The notes under the pieces are model-generated. The model saw nothing but the letters and a program-made list of their open reading frames with translations. It had not been told where the DNA came from and searched no databases. The position numbers were made by a program, and so were the translations under genes. Shown piece by piece: positions 7,036-14,753 of a DNA stretch of 38,291 bases (positions are counted from its first letter, which is position 1; each line of letters starts with the position of its first letter). Source of the stretch: Lachnospiraceae bacterium (GTDB lineage Bacteria; Bacillota; Clostridia; Lachnospirales; Lachnospiraceae); the NCBI GenBank assembly GCA_011959805.1, contig BLMC01000023.1:1-38291 (forward strand), in the 5' to 3' direction.

Positions 7036-8046
7036 ATGGACGGAATTATTTATCAATTAAAATCAGTTAGAAAAGATAAAATGTGTATCATGTCCTTTTT
7101 TTTGCCCGTCGTATTAGCAATTTTTTTGACTGTTATGGGTGGAATTGATCTTTCTTCGTTAGAGGAGGCAGATTTTGCCATATGCCAGCGGTATTTTTCA
7201 CCAGAAGATATTGAGTGGTTAAGTAAATATGGAGCTGTTCATACTTATGAAACGGATGAGGAGCTAATTGCTGCAGTAAATGACCCTGCCACCAATATTT
7301 TGGGAGTTCAGAAAACAGGAAATTACATAAAGGTATTGATATCAGGAGATGAATTAGAGATATTTAAAGAGATAGCGGCATCCCTTCCTGTGATATATGA
7401 ACAGCGTATGGATACCAGCAACTTAAAAATAGAAGTATTACCACAGCCAAACTTCATCTCAAATTATAAATATGTTTTTATTGCTATAATTTTGATTATC
7501 GCTATGTTTATGGGATGTGTTTTTAATGCAATGAATATGGTTTCTGAAAAGGAAGAAGGTATCATTTTCATCAATGAGATACTTCCGATGACAAAAAGGC
7601 AGTATATATTTCAGAAAATTTTTATTGGATTTATTTTTGGATGTCTGTCCTCAATTTTAACGGTATGTTTCAGTTTACGTTTATCCCTAAGATATATTCT
7701 GCTTATAATGTTACTTATTGTATTGTCTGCATTTATTTCAGCCTTGGTAGGTATGATGATTGGAAAATGGGCAGATGGAATTTTAATTGGTATTGCTTAT
7801 ATAAAAGTCGCAATGATAATATTTATTGCGGTTCCGCTGGTTTCATATCTTTTAAATTTAGGAAAAACAACAATTGGTAAGCTATGTTATCTTGTACCTT
7901 CTACAGCAACATTTGAAGGTATTATGGCAATGATTAATGATAATACTATGGAGGCGGTAAAATCTATTATCATTATGATTTTTCAATGTATTATATGGCT
8001 TCTTATCTTTTTAGCAATAGAACAAAAAAAGTCATATAGAGATTAA
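7036..8046 (+). CDS. ABC-2 type exporter permease, second subunit
   Basis: 336-residue membrane protein with the same plan as its neighbour: N-terminal helix (about 17-37), external domain (about 40-150) and about five or six helices (YVFIAIILIIAMFMG onward). Between helices it has NMVSEKEEGIIFINEILPMT, the amphipathic segment found in ABC-2 permeases that contacts the ATPase. It starts 1 base after the previous stop. The operon ends at the hairpin just downstream. Confidence 0.85.
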   Translation: MDGIIYQLKSVRKDKMCIMSFFLPVVLAIFLTVMGGIDLSSLEEADFAICQRYFSPEDIEWLSKYGAVHTYETDEELIAAVNDPATNILGVQKTGNYIKVLISGDELEIFKEIAASLPVIYEQRMDTSNLKIEVLPQPNFISNYKYVFIAIILIIAMFMGCVFNAMNMVSEKEEGIIFINEILPMTKRQYIFQKIFIGFIFGCLSSILTVCFSLRLSLRYILLIMLLIVLSAFISALVGMMIGKWADGILIGIAYIKVAMIIFIAVPLVSYLLNLGKTTIGKLCYLVPSTATFEGIMAMINDNTMEAVKSIIIMIFQCIIWLLIFLAIEQKKSYRD

Positions 8047-8050
8047 AAGC

Positions 8051-8083
8051 TCCTCCAAATCAAAAGTTTGGAGGAACTTTAGT
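8051..8083. terminator. bidirectional hairpin terminator between convergent genes
   Basis: TCCTCCAAA (8051-8059) pairs perfectly with TTTGGAGGA (8067-8075). T runs on both sides are modest. It lies between the exporter operon (plus) and the orphan response regulator (minus). Confidence 0.65.
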
Positions 8084-8116
8084 TCTTAAATTTAAAAACG
8101 AATATTTAGTATATAC

Positions 8117-8788
8117 TCAATTTCTCACCTCAAACTTATAACCAGAGCGAACCAATGTGATTATATATGAACTGGCATCACCTAATTTGTGGCGTAATGT
8201 TTTGATATGAGTGTCAATGGTACGAGTATTTACATCATACTCGTATTTCCAAATTTTCTCAAGTAATCTTTCTCGTGAAAAGACCAGACCAGGATGATTT
8301 ATAAAAAGTAATAAAAGTTCATACTCTTTATGAGTTAAATCTAATTGTAGATTATTTACGAAAACTTCTCTTGCTGCTGTATTAACTTGGATTATTCCAG
8401 CGTTTAAAAGAGGAGTAGACTCGGAAAATGCTCTTCGTCTAAGGAGTGCGTTAATTTTAGCGTTTAGCACCTTTATGCTAAATGGTTTTGTCATATAGTC
8501 ATCCGCCCCTAACTCATAGCCTCTTATTTTATCTTCTTCTGAGTCCTTAGCCGTTAAAATAATAATTGGTACATCGCTTAATCTACGTGCTAGCTTACAT
8601 ACCTCAAATCCATTTAGATGGGGAATCGTAATATCTAAAATAATTAGTTCTATTGAGTGGTTTTTGACAATGGACAAGGCTTCTATACCATCATCAGCCG
8701 TGTAGCAAATATGTCCTCTGCTTTTTAAATAACTAGAAATAATATCTTGCACACGCTTTTCATCTTCTACAATTAGTAAATTTGCCAT
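8117..8788 (-). CDS. orphan OmpR-family response regulator, paralogue of the upstream one
   Basis: 223 residues, the same length as the regulator at 3022-3693 and clearly related throughout (shared TADDGI, LTAK-SEEDK, GYE, DDY-TKPFS, HIKTLRHKLG, LVRSGYKFEV-type ending). Phospho-acceptor D52 (LIILDITIPHLNG) and the receiver lysine are intact, as is the winged-helix domain. No histidine kinase gene adjoins it; it may be phosphorylated by the neighbouring kinase or by one elsewhere. It follows a broken XRE-type regulator on the same strand. Its opposite orientation and separate location suggest an independent or duplicated control gene rather than part of the exporter operon. Confidence 0.92.
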   Translation of the reverse strand: MANLLIVEDEKRVQDIISSYLKSRGHICYTADDGIEALSIVKNHSIELIILDITIPHLNGFEVCKLARRLSDVPIIILTAKDSEEDKIRGYELGADDYMTKPFSIKVLNAKINALLRRRAFSESTPLLNAGIIQVNTAAREVFVNNLQLDLTHKEYELLLLFINHPGLVFSRERLLEKIWKYEYDVNTRTIDTHIKTLRHKLGDASSYIITLVRSGYKFEVRN

Positions 8789-8821
8789 ATTGTGGTACCT
8801 CTTATGTAAATAGAATATAAA

Positions 8822-9053
8822 TTAATCCTTAAAAAACTCATCATAATCTACATTAAATATATTTTTCAATATTTTAAGGTCACTTGCCTTTATATTTCTT
8901 CTTCCGGCTTCAATATTTGCCAATGTACTTTAAGATATAATGCTGCCAGAAAGTTGGCATATGTTTTACAACCTGCATTTGTGTCAAATTATTATTCATT
9001 CTAATAGTTTGCATGTTTTGCCCTAACAGCACATCGTGCAATATCCACTGCAT
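8822..9053 (-). pseudogene. broken XRE-family helix-turn-helix regulator
   Basis: The start is good: GGAGGGGG box, ATG 9053, then LLGQNMQTIRMNNNLTQMQVV, the first helices of an XRE domain. The rest of the domain, STLANIEAGRR, then NIKASDLKILKNIF and a VDYDEFFKD end, is present but in another frame, and the frame change is next to an in-frame TAA (SIIS-stop-STLANI). At least one indel and one nonsense change have therefore destroyed the gene. Rejoined, it would be a compact regulator of about 75 residues. It sits directly upstream of the orphan response regulator and may once have been co-transcribed with it. Confidence 0.75.
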
Positions 9054-9216
9054 AATCCCCCTCCTTGTTTGTGACTGATTAGTAACTTTTATTCCTATAA
9101 CACCAATAAAAAACAATCACTTGGATAATATCAAAACAATAAATGAGTTATTATACAATTTATAAAAGTATTTTGCTGATAGTAGTAACTTTTAATAAAT
9201 TAATCTTTATAATATG

Positions 9217-9768
9217 TTATGATAGTATAATTGCGTTATCCAATCGCTCATAGATTAAGTCCGTCATACCATTATATGACCGTGTATGAATTAATCTTAA
9301 CCGAATCTCTTGTTTTGCATTTTCAAAAAGTCGAATGCCAGCACCCAAAAGTATTGGTACTATAGTAATATAATAGCAGTCAATTAAATCCTCATTTACT
9401 AACTGTTGGATAAGATTGGCTCCGCCACATATCCATATATCTTTTCCGCTTTTTTGTTTTAGACTTTTTATCAAATAAGCAGGGTCCATATTTACAAATC
9501 GTATTTTTTCAGAGGAAGTCTGTTCATTATGTGTAATAACATAAGTGGTAAAATCGTTATATACCCACTCTTTGGGTGAAAGTTCAGTCACAACTTGATG
9601 ATAAGTATTCCAACCCATTAGAATTGTATCAATATTTTTTACAAATTCGGAGTAAACATCAATATTCTCATTATCATTGCCCTGCCCCTTAAGCCAATCA
9701 ACGCTACCTTTACTATCCGCAATATATCCATCAAGGCTCATTGCAATAAATAAACTAATTTTTCTCAT
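9217..9768 (-). CDS. RibD C-terminal / dihydrofolate reductase-like family protein
   Basis: 183-residue cytoplasmic protein of the DHFR-like RibD-C family (YyaP/YwjB group). It opens with MRKISLFIAMSLDGYIA, the hallmark start, and has IDTILMGWNTYHQV (cofactor and substrate pocket), DIWICGGANLIQQL (the nucleotide-binding GG loop) and VPILLGAGIRLF near the end. These proteins bind NADPH; the physiological substrate is not established for most of them. The start is supported by GAGGAG 9 bases upstream. It is a single gene, divergent from the sigma factor, and shows no link to its neighbours. Confidence 0.9.
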   Translation of the reverse strand: MRKISLFIAMSLDGYIADSKGSVDWLKGQGNDNENIDVYSEFVKNIDTILMGWNTYHQVVTELSPKEWVYNDFTTYVITHNEQTSSEKIRFVNMDPAYLIKSLKQKSGKDIWICGGANLIQQLVNEDLIDCYYITIVPILLGAGIRLFENAKQEIRLRLIHTRSYNGMTDLIYERLDNAIILS

Positions 9769-10030
9769 GTTTCTTTATCTCCTCAAATCTGAATTTGTAT
9801 AAAATGATTATATCATAATTTGTTTTATAATAACTCTTTTTTGAATAATATTTTTATCTGTCTATATAATGTAATGTATTATAGATAATAGACAATTGCT
9901 CAATAATAAAAGATTTTTCTCTAGTTGATTGTTAATATAAAATATTTTTTATTGTAACCAATTCTTCTTCTGCGTTGTATTATTAGTGAAAGGCTTTTCA
10001 ATGACAGATAAAATTACCAAAGGAGTGCTC

Positions 10031-10513
10031 ATGAGACAGTCGGTACAAGAACTGGCAACATTATATCAAAGCAACCTCTTCGCTGCAGCATTTAATATTT
10101 GCAAAAATGCGCAAGATGCAGAGGATGTTGTTCAAGATACACTTGTCCAGTATTATACAATCAAAAAGGAGTTTGAAAGTGAGCAGCATATACGTGCGTG
10201 GCTAATACGAGTAACCATCAACAAAGCCAAAAATGTCACACGCACTTTTTGGCGGCGCAACAAAATTTCGATTGAGGATTATATGGAAACGCTAGTTTTT
10301 GAGACACCACAAGCAGAGAATTTATTTGAGATAGTGATGCACCTTCCTGAAAAGTACCGCATTGTTATCCACTTATATTACTACGAGGACTATGCAGTTC
10401 GTGAAATCGCGGATATCTTAAAGCTGAGCGAAAGTAACGTAAAAATTAGATTATCGCGCGGTCGCGCGCTGCTCAAAGAAGCATTGAAGGAGGAATGGGA
10501 TGATGACAAATAA
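10031..10513 (+). CDS. ECF-type sigma factor
   Basis: RNA polymerase sigma-70 family protein of the extracytoplasmic-function class. Region 2 is LYQSNLFAAAFNICKNAQDAEDVVQDT with the DAEDVVQD helix and an RAWLIRVTINKAKN end; region 4 is LPEKYRIVIHLYYYEDYAVREIADILKLSESNVKIRLSRGRALL. About 160 residues with ATG 10031, chosen because AGGAG lies 5 bases upstream and the family usually starts close to this point; ATG 10001 and GTG 9986 are alternatives that add 10-15 residues. The next gene overlaps its end and encodes a membrane protein, the usual partner arrangement for regulated release of an ECF factor. A TGTAACC...CGTTG pair upstream (9954-9977) could be a self-regulated promoter, but its spacing is short. 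Confidence 0.9.
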   Translation: MRQSVQELATLYQSNLFAAAFNICKNAQDAEDVVQDTLVQYYTIKKEFESEQHIRAWLIRVTINKAKNVTRTFWRRNKISIEDYMETLVFETPQAENLFEIVMHLPEKYRIVIHLYYYEDYAVREIADILKLSESNVKIRLSRGRALLKEALKEEWDDDK

Positions 10514-11150
10514 GGACCGATACAAACAGGCGTTTTCTGCACTTTTGTCCTCCCAGCAATTTCAATTGAAGGAGGAAGAAATGGCGCAAATTCATAACAA
10601 ACACAAAAAAAATATTGCAGTCGCAGCAGCAATTGCATGTGCCGTCGTTATCGGTGGTTCTGGAACTGTATATGCCGCAGACATTGGTGGTATTCAGGAA
10701 AAGCTTTCTGTATGGCTTTATGGAAAACAGACCGAAGTAGATGTCACCGAAAATGAGAATGGCGGATACACCCTTTCCTACGATCGCGGAAATGGAACAG
10801 AAGAAATGTCTGCTTATGGCGGTGTCAGCATTGATCCAAACGGCAGTCAGACTTGGCTAACTGCTGATCAACTTGCCACAACCATCAGTGCGTCTGCCAG
10901 TATCGAAAAAGACGCGGACGGCAAAGTATGGATCTATTATTATGACCAGAAACAAGATATAACAGATCTGTTTGACAAAAATGGTATTTGCCAAATCACA
11001 ATGACACATGAAGGGAGAAGCATCTTTCTGACTATCTCTGAAAATGAATACGGTGGATATTCTTTGACACAGACTGATGACACCCCAGAGACTTCTACAA
11101 GCACCACGACTACCACCACCACTACAAATATTATCACCACAGAGGACTAA
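10503..11150 (+). CDS. membrane-anchored partner of the ECF sigma factor, with extracellular domain
   Basis: About 215 residues. A short cytoplasmic part (1-37, KDRYKQAFSALLSSQQFQLKEEE) is followed by one membrane helix (about 38-60, IAVAAAIACAVVIGGSG), then an outside domain with repeated NENGGYTLSY / ENEYGGYSLTQ strands and a threonine-rich tail. It overlaps the sigma gene by 11 bases. The layout is that of an anti-sigma factor, but no ZAS zinc motif is present and the cytoplasmic part is short, so it may be a sensor or regulator of another type. Two ATGs lie in tandem (10500 and 10503); the second gives the better distance from AAGGAGG. Confidence 0.8.
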   Translation: MTNKDRYKQAFSALLSSQQFQLKEEEMAQIHNKHKKNIAVAAAIACAVVIGGSGTVYAADIGGIQEKLSVWLYGKQTEVDVTENENGGYTLSYDRGNGTEEMSAYGGVSIDPNGSQTWLTADQLATTISASASIEKDADGKVWIYYYDQKQDITDLFDKNGICQITMTHEGRSIFLTISENEYGGYSLTQTDDTPETSTSTTTTTTTTNIITTED

Positions 11151-11200
11151 TTTAGAATCGAGTAGGGAAGATAAATCTTCCCTACTCGATTCTAAAATTT
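11151..11200. terminator. perfect 22-bp bidirectional terminator
   Basis: TTTAGAATCGAGTAGGGAAG plus AT pairs without mismatch with its complement, separated by a 2-base loop (11173-11174), and is followed by ATTTTC. It starts directly after the stop of the sigma partner gene. The stop codon of the convergent TPM gene lies within the right arm (11192-11194), so both convergent operons share it. Confidence 0.9.
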
Positions 11201-11998
11201 TCTTCCCCCGCCACCATGTGTCCTGCCAGAGGAAGAAACATGTGTCTTAGAACCACTGCTAGAGCTGCTCTCTTTCTGTCGTACTTTTCGGTCAACATAC
11301 GAATACAGAAACAGTTCTCTGGATTCTGTCACATGCATACTACCGTTCTTTATATACGCTGATGCAGTCGGCTGAGACTGCACTGATTTCATGTTAAAAC
11401 GCATCACAACAGTAGTAATAACTGCTAAAAACAATCCAATTAGCAGAGCCCTACTAAAATAATATCCAATGGAAAACGGCTTTTTGGGAAGTGCACTAAC
11501 ATCATATGGTTCACTCATCCTTGCCTGCGCAATAAACTCATCACAAAGGCGCGCAAAACAAGTAAATGCATCCTCATAATCGCCGTCACCCAACGTCAGA
11601 AAAATTTGTTCTAATATATAAGTTATCCCCGCATCCGTAAACACAGTAATCCCATATCCTGACGTGGAAATCCACAAATCTCTATCTTCCATACTCACAA
11701 GAAGCAGTACGCCATCTCTTTCTACCCCAAAACCATAACCATTCTCATCATACAAATCATCTGCGTATGCTGTAGGTGTTTTTCCATCAAGCGTATTTGT
11801 TGTAACAACAACAATATCAAGCTGTTGTCTATCACTAATCTCATCCAGCACTGCTAAAACCCTACTCTCTTGTGCATCTGTCAATAAATCCGCCGAATCC
11901 ACAAGTCTTGAAGCAGTTTCCACCTCCGCGAAAGCCACTGTGCCAAAGGACAGACAGAGTATAAGCATCAACATAAAAGTCCAAATATGTTTTCTCAC
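11192..11998 (-). CDS. TPM-domain membrane protein (YdjH/YgcG-like)
   Basis: 268 residues. A signal peptide (about 1-25) ends AVAFAE-like, followed by an extracytoplasmic TPM_phosphatase (Psb32/YgcG) domain (about 28-150: VDSADLLTDAQESRVLAVL, LDIVVVTTNTLDG, DGVLLLVSMEDRD, ISTSGYG), one membrane helix (about 175-195), and a short cytoplasmic tail rich in Ser/Gly ending HGGGGRKF, the family's glycine-rich end. GTG 11998 is chosen because AGGAGG lies 8 bases upstream; a GTG at 12007 would overlap that box. It is the last gene of a three-gene operon matching Bacillus ydjI-ydjG-ydjH content. In Bacillus these proteins form a membrane assembly linked to PspA and envelope stress. Confidence 0.85.
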   Translation of the reverse strand: MRKHIWTFMLMLILCLSFGTVAFAEVETASRLVDSADLLTDAQESRVLAVLDEISDRQQLDIVVVTTNTLDGKTPTAYADDLYDENGYGFGVERDGVLLLVSMEDRDLWISTSGYGITVFTDAGITYILEQIFLTLGDGDYEDAFTCFARLCDEFIAQARMSEPYDVSALPKKPFSIGYYFSRALLIGLFLAVITTVVMRFNMKSVQSQPTASAYIKNGSMHVTESRELFLYSYVDRKVRQKESSSSSGSKTHVSSSGRTHGGGGRKF

Positions 11999-12010
11999 AA
12001 TTAGCACCTC

Positions 12011-13096
12011 CTAAAACAGCCACAACAAATAGCTAATGCCAAATGCTGCGATGCTGAAAATACCCCATAAACCAAACAGCCATCTTACAAAAGCGCTGTT
12101 GTCTACGGGCAGATTGCCAATCAACTTTCCAGTCTGTCCATTCATTGCAAAAGTGTATTTGGTATTCTTCCAAGTCGTATTTAGTATCCACACAGGATAT
12201 AACGCATAGTGCGCTTTTCCATTTTGAAGGCGAATACTGGTAGATTCTGGAATTACTGAAATATAGCCTTGAACCGTTTTTGCAAAACTATCCTGTGTGC
12301 TCTTCTTGACACGCTCATTTGCACGCTCAATACTTTGCTGTGCATCCACATCATATTTATCTGCTAGATACCCAGCTAAATACGCCGTCTGAAAATCTAC
12401 TGCTTCCCCAAAATTAAATGGTTCTAAAGATTCCATCAAATCATCTGGCATTTTGGAAGAACCATCTACTGGAACGCGCTCAAAGCAGATTGTTCCACTG
12501 CGTATTACCGCATAGTGGTTAGTCTGTGTATAGTAATAATTGCTGTCACTCCAACTGCGAATTCGCGTGGCTCTGTAGCGAATATTTGCCTCTGCCTCCG
12601 CGTCAAAAAGCCAAAATGACACATAAATTCCTTTTACTTCGTCAATATGATTCTGGTCTTTAAACACTTTGGGCAAAAACGGTTTATTTTTATAGTGTCT
12701 TTGTAATGCTTCCTTTGCCGCCTTTTTATCCAGTTTAAATGGAATCACATAATCTGGTTTTAATGCGCCGGAAAACTGTCCCATCATTACTACAGGATTT
12801 CCACAGTAAGGACAAGAAGTCGCCGCAGTATTTTCGTCTCCAATAATTTCTCCGCCACAAGATTTACATACATATGTTCTAAGTCCGTCCACCTCTCCAT
12901 CTTGCCACTCAGGGTTTGACGAAACTTCCCACTCCATCTGGTCTGCCTGCTCGTTCTGTAACTCGTCATCATATCCAGCTAGTGTCTCCATCTCAAACTC
13001 TGTATCACAGAATGGACACTTCATTTTCTGAATGGAACTGTCAAATGAAATCGCACCACCACAACAGGGACACTTATATTCCTTTAATTGAGCCAT
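12011..13096 (-). CDS. zinc-ribbon membrane protein (YdjG-like)
   Basis: 361 residues. Two TFIIB-type zinc ribbons at the N-terminus: YKCPCCGGAISFD...MKCPFCDTEF (about 8-33) and YVCKSCGGEI...SCPYCGNPV (about 76-101). A long central domain (PDYVIPFKLDKKAAKEAL onward) precedes a C-terminal membrane helix (about 338-360). This matches the YdjG family of TFIIB-type zinc-ribbon membrane proteins. It starts 5 bases after the SPFH gene stop with AGGAGA, and its own stop overlaps the ribosome binding site of the TPM gene, so the three are translationally linked. Probable role: membrane organisation or envelope-stress scaffold together with its neighbours (inferred from the Bacillus operon). Confidence 0.85.
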   Translation of the reverse strand: MAQLKEYKCPCCGGAISFDSSIQKMKCPFCDTEFEMETLAGYDDELQNEQADQMEWEVSSNPEWQDGEVDGLRTYVCKSCGGEIIGDENTAATSCPYCGNPVVMMGQFSGALKPDYVIPFKLDKKAAKEALQRHYKNKPFLPKVFKDQNHIDEVKGIYVSFWLFDAEAEANIRYRATRIRSWSDSNYYYTQTNHYAVIRSGTICFERVPVDGSSKMPDDLMESLEPFNFGEAVDFQTAYLAGYLADKYDVDAQQSIERANERVKKSTQDSFAKTVQGYISVIPESTSIRLQNGKAHYALYPVWILNTTWKNTKYTFAMNGQTGKLIGNLPVDNSAFVRWLFGLWGIFSIAAFGISYLLWLF

Positions 13097-13101
13097 TCTT
13101 G

Positions 13102-14412
13102 TTATCTCCTGTCATTTTCGTCAAAGACATCCCCACACTCCGGGCAAAATTTGGGTGGATGCGCTGGATCTTCTGGCTCCCAGCCGCACTTGTCACACCG
13201 ATAAAGCGGGGTTCCCTCTGGCTTCTTTGCGCCGCAATTTTGACAGAATTTACCCTTATTCACGCTGCCACACGAACAAGTCCACCCATTATTTTCAGGC
13301 TTTGGCGCACCACATTCTGGACAGAATTTTCCTGTTGAGACCGCACCGCAAGAACATTTCCAGTTGTCAGTAGACGCAGATGTCGGAGCTGGAACAGGTG
13401 CCTGCTGCTGTCCCATTGCAAACAAGTTCTGCGCATTTGTGCCACCTGCATTCATTGCCATACCCATCCCCACAAAACCATTCATCGCGCCGGAAGCATT
13501 TCCTGCTGCAGTCCGCATCGCATCCGCCTGCGCGCCAACCAATGTAGCACCTGCCATATTTGGATTTTGCAAAACAGCTGTGCGTTGAAGTTGCTTAATC
13601 ATCTCTGCATCCTCTGGCGGCAGTGAAACTGACCCGAGTGCAATGCTAACAACTTTAAGTCCGCGCAACTTGCCCCACTTGGTAGAAAGTGTATCGTTCA
13701 TGGCTTCCTCTAATTCCGTATTGTGCGAGACAATCTGGTTTGGACGTAACTCCAAATCCGACAATTTGCCAAACGCCGGCTGTAATGCGCTGATAAACTC
13801 TGTTTTTAACTGTTTTTCAATCTCATCTCTAGTATATGCCTGTTCTACATTGCCACAGACCTTTGCGTAAAATAGAAGCGGATCTGCAATCATATAAGAG
13901 TACACTCCCGAGCAGCGTATAGAAACATCCACGTCAAGGCCAAGCCTAGAATCTACAACGCGAAATGGAATTGGATTTGGCGTTCCAAACTTGTTATCCA
14001 TAATCTCCTTGACATTAAAATAATAGACACGCTGATCTTTTCCTGTATCGCCACCATATGTAAAGCGCTTGCCAATTGTGCGAAATGTATCAGCAATCCC
14101 CTTTCCAAGACTGCCCGAAAAAATACTAGGCTCTGTCGAGGTATCATAAGTAAACTGCCCTGGTTCTGCACAGACCTCAACAATTTTCCCCTGCTCTACA
14201 ATAATCATACACTGTCCATCTGCAACGGCAATACCAGAACCATTGGAGATAATATTGTCGTTGCCTTTGGTGTTAGAAGAACGACTATTAATGCGTTTTT
14301 GTCCTTTCACCACAAGTACATCCTGCTCTAATGCATCACAATAGAAAAATTCTTTCCACTGGTCAGCAAGTGTTCCACCGACAGCCCCAATTGCTGCTTT
14401 GATAAGTCCCAT
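13102..14412 (-). CDS. SPFH / virion-core-like protein with C-terminal zinc ribbons (YdjI-like)
   Basis: 436 residues from ATG 14412, which has GGAAAGGAG upstream; an upstream start would read through the leader. The N-terminal glycine-rich helix (GLIKAAIGAVGGTLADQW) leads into an SPFH-like domain (about 25-270, with QCMIIVEQGKIVEVCAEPGQ and DVSIRCSGVYSYMI). A low-complexity Ala/Gly/Met region (about 300-350) and three short zinc ribbons at the end (CSCGAVSTGKFCPECG, CSCGSVNKGKFCQNCG, CDKCGW...FCPECG) follow. This is the YdjI-type SPFH protein. In Bacillus, YdjI with YdjG and YdjH anchors PspA at damaged membranes. No pspA gene is present in this operon. Confidence 0.88.
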   Translation of the reverse strand: MGLIKAAIGAVGGTLADQWKEFFYCDALEQDVLVVKGQKRINSRSSNTKGNDNIISNGSGIAVADGQCMIIVEQGKIVEVCAEPGQFTYDTSTEPSIFSGSLGKGIADTFRTIGKRFTYGGDTGKDQRVYYFNVKEIMDNKFGTPNPIPFRVVDSRLGLDVDVSIRCSGVYSYMIADPLLFYAKVCGNVEQAYTRDEIEKQLKTEFISALQPAFGKLSDLELRPNQIVSHNTELEEAMNDTLSTKWGKLRGLKVVSIALGSVSLPPEDAEMIKQLQRTAVLQNPNMAGATLVGAQADAMRTAAGNASGAMNGFVGMGMAMNAGGTNAQNLFAMGQQQAPVPAPTSASTDNWKCSCGAVSTGKFCPECGAPKPENNGWTCSCGSVNKGKFCQNCGAKKPEGTPLYRCDKCGWEPEDPAHPPKFCPECGDVFDENDRR

Positions 14413-14753
14413 AATAATACTCCTTTCCAAATTTAAAGTTTTTGTTACAATATTCTTATACATGATTGCTACAATGATTATGAGCGTGCAAATTGGTTCT
14501 ATTTCAGCAGAACGGACTCGCACGCCATTTCTTATCTATTATACCAAGTCTCTGGCAAGACGGCTAGACCTAGCCACAAAAAAATAGCAAATTGTAACAA
14601 TCGGGGCACTAAAATTCAAAAAGCCATCAGCGTTCTTGCTGCGCGCTTCTACAATCCGCCAAAGGCATATCGGAAGAAAAAATGACTCCCGCCACTAATA
14701 CGAATAAGTTGCTTACTGCCTATAGCGACGAAAATCATTCCATATCTGATATC
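14413..14753 (-). promoter_or_regulatory. leader and promoter region of the SPFH operon
   Basis: No gene is seen. On the minus strand an extended -10 box (TGGTATAAT; TATAAT at 14538-14543) has no clear -35. Just upstream is a perfect palindrome GGCTAG-GT-CTAGCC (14562-14575 read on minus) in the -35 zone, a possible operator. The transcript would start near 14531, and its leader can fold into GCGTGC / GCACGC with an inner GTTCT / AGAAC stem (14484-14525). The rest, 14576-14753, shows no recognisable feature and no clear terminator for the large gene to the right. Confidence 0.45.

Noticed and set aside
9954-9977. ECF-type self-regulated promoter before the sigma factor
   Set aside because: TGTAACC and CGTTG are present, but the distance is about two bases shorter than the usual ECF spacing and the match is weak; mentioned only in the gene entry.
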